Shown one piece after another: positions 59,773-64,000 of a stretch of DNA of 64,000 bases (position 1 is the first letter of the stretch; every line of letters begins with the position of its first letter). Origin of the DNA: [Empedobacter] haloabium (GTDB lineage Bacteria > Pseudomonadota > Gammaproteobacteria > Burkholderiales > Burkholderiaceae_D); NCBI GenBank assembly GCA_008011715.2, contig CP136508.1, forward strand, positions 5,022,001 through 5,086,000. Reading direction: 5' to 3'. The notes below the pieces were generated by a model. That model made no database searches. It saw only the letters and a list, made by a program, of their open reading frames with translations, and was not told the DNA's origin. The translations under genes were made by a program, and so were the position numbers.

Positions 59773-61620
59773 ATGAACTTCTTGCACCCGCTACGTCGTG
59801 ACCGCCTCGCGCCCCTGGCGCGCTGGGTCGTGGCCGCATGCGCGGTGGCGATCGCGGCGGCGGCGCAGTGGGCCGGTGCCCCCCTGCCCGGCGAGGAACG
59901 ACTGCGCGACGTGATGCTGCGTGCGCAGGCCAGCAACGCGCCGGAAGAGCGCCTGGTTGTCATCGACATTGACGAAAAAAGCCTGCGCCGCGTTGGCCCG
60001 TGGCCGTGGTCGCGCGAACAGCTGGCGCACCTGGTGGAAAACCTGCTGGGCCCATACGACGTGAAGACGATCGGGCTGGACATCGTGCTGCCCGAGCCGG
60101 CGGACGCCGCGGGCGACGAGCGCCTGGCGATGCTGACCCGTTTCGGGCCGGTCGTGGTACCGCAATCGTTCGTGTTCGACGGCAGCGCCGGGCTGCACGT
60201 GGGCACGCTGGCGGGCGGCGCCCCGGCAGCGGCGGGCGATGCGGTGCGCGCCCGCGGCTATGTCGCCAACCATGCCGGCCTGGCGCAGGCTGGCCGCTTC
60301 GGCAATATCGGCTTCCTGCCGGACGAGGACGGCATGCTGCGGCGCCTGCCGATGCAGACTTGGTACCAGGGCCGGCGCTGGCCGGCGCTGTCGCTGGCGA
60401 TGCTGCAGTGCTGCCAGGGCGGCCGCGGCCCGACCGGCGGCCTGCACTCGGGCGACGGCCTGCGCCGCATCCCGTACAGCCGCACCTGGGACGCCTACAC
60501 GGTCGTGCCGGCGGCGGACATCCTCCAGCCGGCCGTGCCGGCCGAGTGGCTGCGCGACAAATATGTGCTGATCGGTTCGTCCGCGCTGGGCCTGGCCGAC
60601 CGGGTGGCTACGCCGCTCAGCCCGAATACGAGCGGCCTGCTGGTGCACGCGGCCGCGCTGACGGGGCTGCTGGACGTGCGCGATGGCAGGGCGCCAGCAC
60701 CGTGGCCCGGCCAGGCCATCGCGATCGGCTATGCCGTGCTGGTGGCCGGCCTGATGCTGTACGCCCTGCCCCGCCTGGCCGCCTGGGCCAACGTGGCACT
60801 GCTGCTCGCCTCCGCGCTGGCCTGGCTGGCGCTGGCCTGGACGATCCTGCCGCACGACGCCCTGTTTTCCGTGACGGGGCCGCTGCTGTCCTGCCTGTTC
60901 CTGCTGCTGGTGGGTGTGCCGCTGGCCTGGCAGCTTGCGCAGCGCCATTCGCGCCGGCTGCTGGGCACGCTGCGCCAGTACGTGGCCGACGCCGTCGTCG
61001 ACGAGCTGTTGCGCAGCGACCTGGCCGACCCGCTCGCCCCGACCCGCCGCCAGGTGACGACCCTGATCGCCGACATGCAGGGCTACACCACCCACGTGGC
61101 GGCGCTGCCAGTGGAACAGGCGGCGCAGTTGACGCGCAATTTCCTGAACTGCCTGACCGGGCCGGTGCTGGAGGCGCGCGGCACATTGGACAAATTTACC
61201 GGCGACGGGCTGGTCGCGTTCTGGGGCGCGCCGCTGCCGGTGGACGACCACGCCGACCGCGCCCTCGATGCCGCCATCGCCATCATGGCCGCGATGAAGC
61301 GCTTCAACGCGGCGCGCACGGCCACGGGACTGGCGCCGATCCGTGTGCGTATCGGCATCGAAAGCGGCGAGGCGATGGCGGGCGATTTCGGCTCCGCCGC
61401 CCGCAGCATCTATACTGCGGTCGGTGACAGCGTCAACGTGGCCTCGCGGCTGGAGACGGCCGCGCGCGATTTCCCGTGCGACGTGCTGGTGGGACCCGGC
61501 ACGGCCGCCCAGGCGCGCCGTCACGCGCTGTTCCGGGTGGGCCAGATCGTGCTGCGCGGGCGCGACAGCGAGACGACGCTCTATACGCCGGCGCAGCTGG
61601 CGGCTGAAGGAACGATTTGA
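59773..61620 (+). CDS. CHASE2-domain class III adenylate cyclase
   Basis: 615 residues. One helix near the N-terminus, a CHASE2 extracytoplasmic sensor (about 45-310, with VIDIDEKSLRRVGPWPWSR and IGLDIVLPEPADA), and three helices (about 315-395) precede the cyclase domain (about 410-600). Metal-binding Asp residues lie in LIADMQGYT and FTGDGLVAFWG. The Lys of LDKFTGD and the Thr of IYTAVGDSVNVASRLE match adenine-selecting positions, so cAMP is the likely product. It overlaps the next gene by 4 nt. A Crp-type site lies upstream and a Crp-family gene lies downstream, suggesting a local cAMP circuit. Confidence 0.9.
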   Translation: MNFLHPLRRDRLAPLARWVVAACAVAIAAAAQWAGAPLPGEERLRDVMLRAQASNAPEERLVVIDIDEKSLRRVGPWPWSREQLAHLVENLLGPYDVKTIGLDIVLPEPADAAGDERLAMLTRFGPVVVPQSFVFDGSAGLHVGTLAGGAPAAAGDAVRARGYVANHAGLAQAGRFGNIGFLPDEDGMLRRLPMQTWYQGRRWPALSLAMLQCCQGGRGPTGGLHSGDGLRRIPYSRTWDAYTVVPAADILQPAVPAEWLRDKYVLIGSSALGLADRVATPLSPNTSGLLVHAAALTGLLDVRDGRAPAPWPGQAIAIGYAVLVAGLMLYALPRLAAWANVALLLASALAWLALAWTILPHDALFSVTGPLLSCLFLLLVGVPLAWQLAQRHSRRLLGTLRQYVADAVVDELLRSDLADPLAPTRRQVTTLIADMQGYTTHVAALPVEQAAQLTRNFLNCLTGPVLEARGTLDKFTGDGLVAFWGAPLPVDDHADRALDAAIAIMAAMKRFNAARTATGLAPIRVRIGIESGEAMAGDFGSAARSIYTAVGDSVNVASRLETAARDFPCDVLVGPGTAAQARRHALFRVGQIVLRGRDSETTLYTPAQLAAEGTI

Positions 61621-62837
61621 AGAAGCTATTTTTGTCACTGTTGATTGCCTGGCTGGCCGGTCCTGGCCTGGCCCTGGCCCAGGAGCCTCCCGCCGCGCCG
61701 GCGGCCGATCCGTATGCCGAAGCGATGCGGGCGCTGGGCGAAGGCCGCACGGCCGACGCGGCCGACGCACTCAATCGCATGATCGCCGCCGGTCCCGAGG
61801 GCCCGGCGGAATGGCTCGACCTGGCGATGCTGCACTGCGCCCTGGGCCATGCCAGCGAGGCGTTCGCGCTGTTCGCGGACATCGAACGCCGCTTCGATCC
61901 GCCGGCCGGCGTGCGCCGCCTGATGGACGACCAGCGCCAGCAGGGTTGCCGCTATGCGCGCCGCGCCAGCCTGTGGTCGGTGCAGGCGCAGCGTGGCTAC
62001 GACAGCAACGTCAACCAGGGCGCGAAGAACCCGGAATTTGTCGCCGGCAACGGCACGCCGCTGGAGCTGCTGCCCGAGTACCTGCCGCACGCCGACCACT
62101 ACACGGTGCTGTCGGGCGACTACATGACGGAGCTGAATGAGCGCGGCGACTTCGCCTTCGTGCAGGTGCACGGCCGCCGCAACGATCACGAGTCCGGCTA
62201 CAACACCCTGTCGCTGTTCGCCGGCCTGGAGCACCCCTGGCGCGCCGGCGGCTGGCGCATGCGCAGCGTGGCGCTGGGCGGCCTGCTGGCCCTGGGCGGT
62301 GAGCTGTACCAGCAGCAGGCGCAGGCCCAACTGCGCGCCACCCCACCGCTGCGGCTGCCGAAGAACGTCGACTTCAGCATGCTGGCCGGCGCCAGCTACA
62401 CGCATTACCGCACGCTGACCAACTTCGACGCCCTGACCCTGGAACTGCGTGGGGTGCTGGCCTACCGCAGCAAGACCGTGTGGGGCCAGGCCAGCCTGGG
62501 CTACCTGGACGACCACGCGCAGGGCACGCGCCCCGGTGGCGACCGCAATGGCTGGACCGCGCGCCTGTTCGCGCGCGGCGTGCTGGCAGGCGGCGTCGAG
62601 GGCGAACTGGACCTGAGCCACCAGCGCTGGCAGGGCAGCAACCCATACTCACCCGGCCTGATCGACGCGGTACGGTTGCAACGCACCAGCAGCGCGCGCC
62701 TGGCGCTGATTTATCCGTTCACGGCCGAACAATCGCTGCAACTGGAATGGCGCAAGGTGCGCAACCGCGAGAACATTTCGATCTTCCAGTACGACAGCCG
62801 TCAGATCGCGTTGAGCTGGCGCTGGGACGGCCGGTGA
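61617..62837 (+). CDS. TPR-containing outer-membrane protein, cyclase operon
   Basis: 406 residues from TTG 61617, supported by GAAGGA 5 nt upstream; it overlaps the cyclase stop. A signal peptide (ending GLALA) is followed by a short TPR-like helical part (about 30-110, ALGEGRTADAADALNRM). A C-terminal domain of alternating amphipathic strands (YDSNVNQG, WTARLFARGVLAGGVEGELDLS) ends in a barrel-like QIALSWRWDGR. The YDSNVNQG start is common in outer-membrane barrels attached to TPR domains. Function is unknown; it may sense or export something for the fecR/cyclase system. Confidence 0.78.
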   Translation: MKKLFLSLLIAWLAGPGLALAQEPPAAPAADPYAEAMRALGEGRTADAADALNRMIAAGPEGPAEWLDLAMLHCALGHASEAFALFADIERRFDPPAGVRRLMDDQRQQGCRYARRASLWSVQAQRGYDSNVNQGAKNPEFVAGNGTPLELLPEYLPHADHYTVLSGDYMTELNERGDFAFVQVHGRRNDHESGYNTLSLFAGLEHPWRAGGWRMRSVALGGLLALGGELYQQQAQAQLRATPPLRLPKNVDFSMLAGASYTHYRTLTNFDALTLELRGVLAYRSKTVWGQASLGYLDDHAQGTRPGGDRNGWTARLFARGVLAGGVEGELDLSHQRWQGSNPYSPGLIDAVRLQRTSSARLALIYPFTAEQSLQLEWRKVRNRENISIFQYDSRQIALSWRWDGR

Positions 62838-62871
62838 CCTTACATTTGCTTACGTTGACGGCTGGTATTTC

Positions 62872-63219
62872 ATGCAGTTAGAGGTAATACTGTTCGGCAT
62901 CATCGTCGCTGGCGTGCTGGCCGGCTGCCTGCTGCCAAACGAGTGGCTGCCGCCGCTTCCGAACGACAAATTCATGCACTTTGCCGCCTATGCGGTGCTG
63001 ACGCTGCTGGCGGCCCGCATCGCCGCTGACTGGGGTGCGTTCGCGCTGTGGAGCGTGGGCCTGCTGGCGGCCGGACTGGTCGTCGAATGCCTGCAGCAAC
63101 TGGTGCCCGGGCGGGGATTCAGCTGGCCCGACCAGCTGGCCAATGCGGCGGGCATCGCCTGTGTCGCGCTTGCCGTCGGGTTATTACGGCTGGCCGGGCA
63201 CGACCTGCTTATTTTGTAA
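62872..63219 (+). CDS. VanZ-like membrane protein
   Basis: 115 residues, three or four helices. LPNEWLPPLPNDKFMHFAAYAVLTLLAA has the Asp-Lys-x-x-H-F pattern of VanZ-like proteins, and EQQLVPGR-type residues appear as LQQLVPGRGFSWPDQLANAAGI. Members of this family sit in many exopolysaccharide and exosortase loci and their action is poorly known. The gap after the TPR protein is 34 nt, so it likely shares the transcript. Confidence 0.82.
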   Translation: MQLEVILFGIIVAGVLAGCLLPNEWLPPLPNDKFMHFAAYAVLTLLAARIAADWGAFALWSVGLLAAGLVVECLQQLVPGRGFSWPDQLANAAGIACVALAVGLLRLAGHDLLIL

Positions 63220-63228
63220 AATATCGTA

Positions 63229-63969
63229 ATGACGACCCAAACCGATCAACCGGCCAGCCAGCAATCCAGCGCCGACGTGGCGCCCACGCAGAACGTGCAG
63301 GTCCACCTGCGCAAGATTCCGCTGCTGGCCGACCTCAGCGACGAGGAAATGGCGCGCGTGAAGACGCAGTTGCGTTTCCGCCAGCATGCCAAGCGCGACG
63401 TGGTGCTGCAAAAAGGCGGCGCCGGCGACGGCCTGCTGTTCCTGCTGTCCGGCCAGTTGCAGGTCATCGACGTGACGGAAGACGGCCGCGCGATCGGCCT
63501 GCGCCTGCTGGCGCCAGGCGACTTCTTCGGCGAGATCGCCGTCATCAGCGGCTCGGTGCGCACAGCCTCGGTAGTCGCCATGAGCCCGGTGCTGGTGGCG
63601 TTCCTGCCCGCGCCCGAAGCGCTGCACCTGTTCTCGCACTCGCCTTCGGTGGCCAACAAGATGCTGCGCCACCTGGCCGAGAAGATTCAGCGCGACTCCG
63701 AATTCCGCTCGCTGCTGTCGATCAACAACACCACGCGGCGCATCTACACCTTCCTAGTGCAGATGAAGAAAAGCCAGCCCGGCCAGCCGGACGTGGTGGA
63801 AAACCTGCCCACCCACCAGGACATTGCCAACATGATCAACACGAGCCGCGAGACGGTCACCCGCGCGCTGCTCACGCTGGCGCAGCAGGGCATCATCCAG
63901 AAGGATACGCACCGCCTCATCATCCTCAAGCCGAACGACCTGCAAAAGCTCGTCGACGGCGCCACCTGA
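63229..63969 (+). CDS. Crp/Fnr-family transcription regulator, probably cAMP-binding
   Basis: 246 residues. A cyclic-nucleotide-binding domain (about 25-150) holds GDFFGEIAVISGSVRTASVVA, where GE and R-T-A-S match the cAMP phosphate and ribose contacts of Crp. No Fnr-type Cys cluster is seen. The dimer helix is about 150-175. In the HTH (about 195-235) the recognition helix is SRETVTRALLTL, keeping the Arg, Glu and Arg by which E. coli Crp (SRETVGR) reads TGTGA. It begins 9 nt after vanZ. It is the natural candidate to bind the three TGTGA-N6-TCACA sites in this locus. Confidence 0.93.
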   Translation: MTTQTDQPASQQSSADVAPTQNVQVHLRKIPLLADLSDEEMARVKTQLRFRQHAKRDVVLQKGGAGDGLLFLLSGQLQVIDVTEDGRAIGLRLLAPGDFFGEIAVISGSVRTASVVAMSPVLVAFLPAPEALHLFSHSPSVANKMLRHLAEKIQRDSEFRSLLSINNTTRRIYTFLVQMKKSQPGQPDVVENLPTHQDIANMINTSRETVTRALLTLAQQGIIQKDTHRLIILKPNDLQKLVDGAT

Positions 63970-64000
63970 CCCCCGAAGCGTCCGCGCCGCGAACATGCCG

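Overview
The window is high-GC DNA from a betaproteobacterium, most likely an Oxalobacteraceae member of the Massilia/Duganella/Pseudoduganella type. This rests on the mix of a DnaE-type Pol III alpha subunit, PEP-CTERM proteins, an LPS heptosyltransferase/O-antigen ligase locus, a small Oxalobacteraceae-style protein and a DUF4214/RTX surface protein. No database search was possible; all assignments come from reading motifs.

Region 1 (1-25924, minus strand) is one long, tightly coupled biosynthetic operon for a lipopeptide, cut by the left edge of the window. In transcription order it holds: an Fe(II)/2-oxoglutarate dioxygenase (PhyH fold), a sphingosine-1-phosphate-lyase-like PLP enzyme, a SyrD/PvdE-type peptide exporter, a synthetase FAAL-ACP-C-A-PCP-C-A-PCP, a MetA-like homoserine O-acyltransferase homologue, a CmlA-type diiron beta-hydroxylase, and a second synthetase TubC_N-C-A-PCP-C-(degenerate C)-A-PCP-C-A-PCP-C that runs off the window. 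The product should be a fatty-acylated peptide of more than five residues with at least one beta-hydroxylated residue. One module has a Lys2 (alpha-aminoadipate)-type adenylation pocket. A good sigma70 promoter with a palindromic operator lies at 26034-26061.

Region 2 (25925-33726) begins with an AT-rich divergent intergenic region, then a membrane-anchored aspartyl/asparaginyl-hydroxylase-like gene and an FkbH-type gene on the plus strand. Next come two PEP-CTERM paralogues that share a four-element upstream region, flanking an outer-membrane beta-barrel gene. The region ends with a GGDEF gene broken by one in-frame TAG.

Region 3 (33755-49944) is envelope and housekeeping: a fused double GT9 glycosyltransferase, an O-antigen ligase, an MBOAT acyltransferase with its partner, dnaE, trhO, a GtrA flippase, two divergent acyltransferase-3 genes, and a decayed pseudogene.

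Region 4 (49958-63969) is a surface-protein and cAMP locus. A type I secretion system (ABC, HlyD, TolC) sits next to its probable substrate, a 993-residue DUF4214/RTX, S-layer-like protein. Beyond it lie a secreted FecR-domain protein, a CHASE2 adenylate cyclase, a TPR/outer-membrane protein, a VanZ-like protein and a Crp-family regulator. Three perfect TGTGA-N6-TCACA palindromes lie upstream of the secretion operon, the S-layer-like gene and the fecR/cyclase pair. The Crp-family protein keeps the recognition-helix residues that read this site, so the locus looks like a self-contained cAMP-Crp surface-layer regulon.
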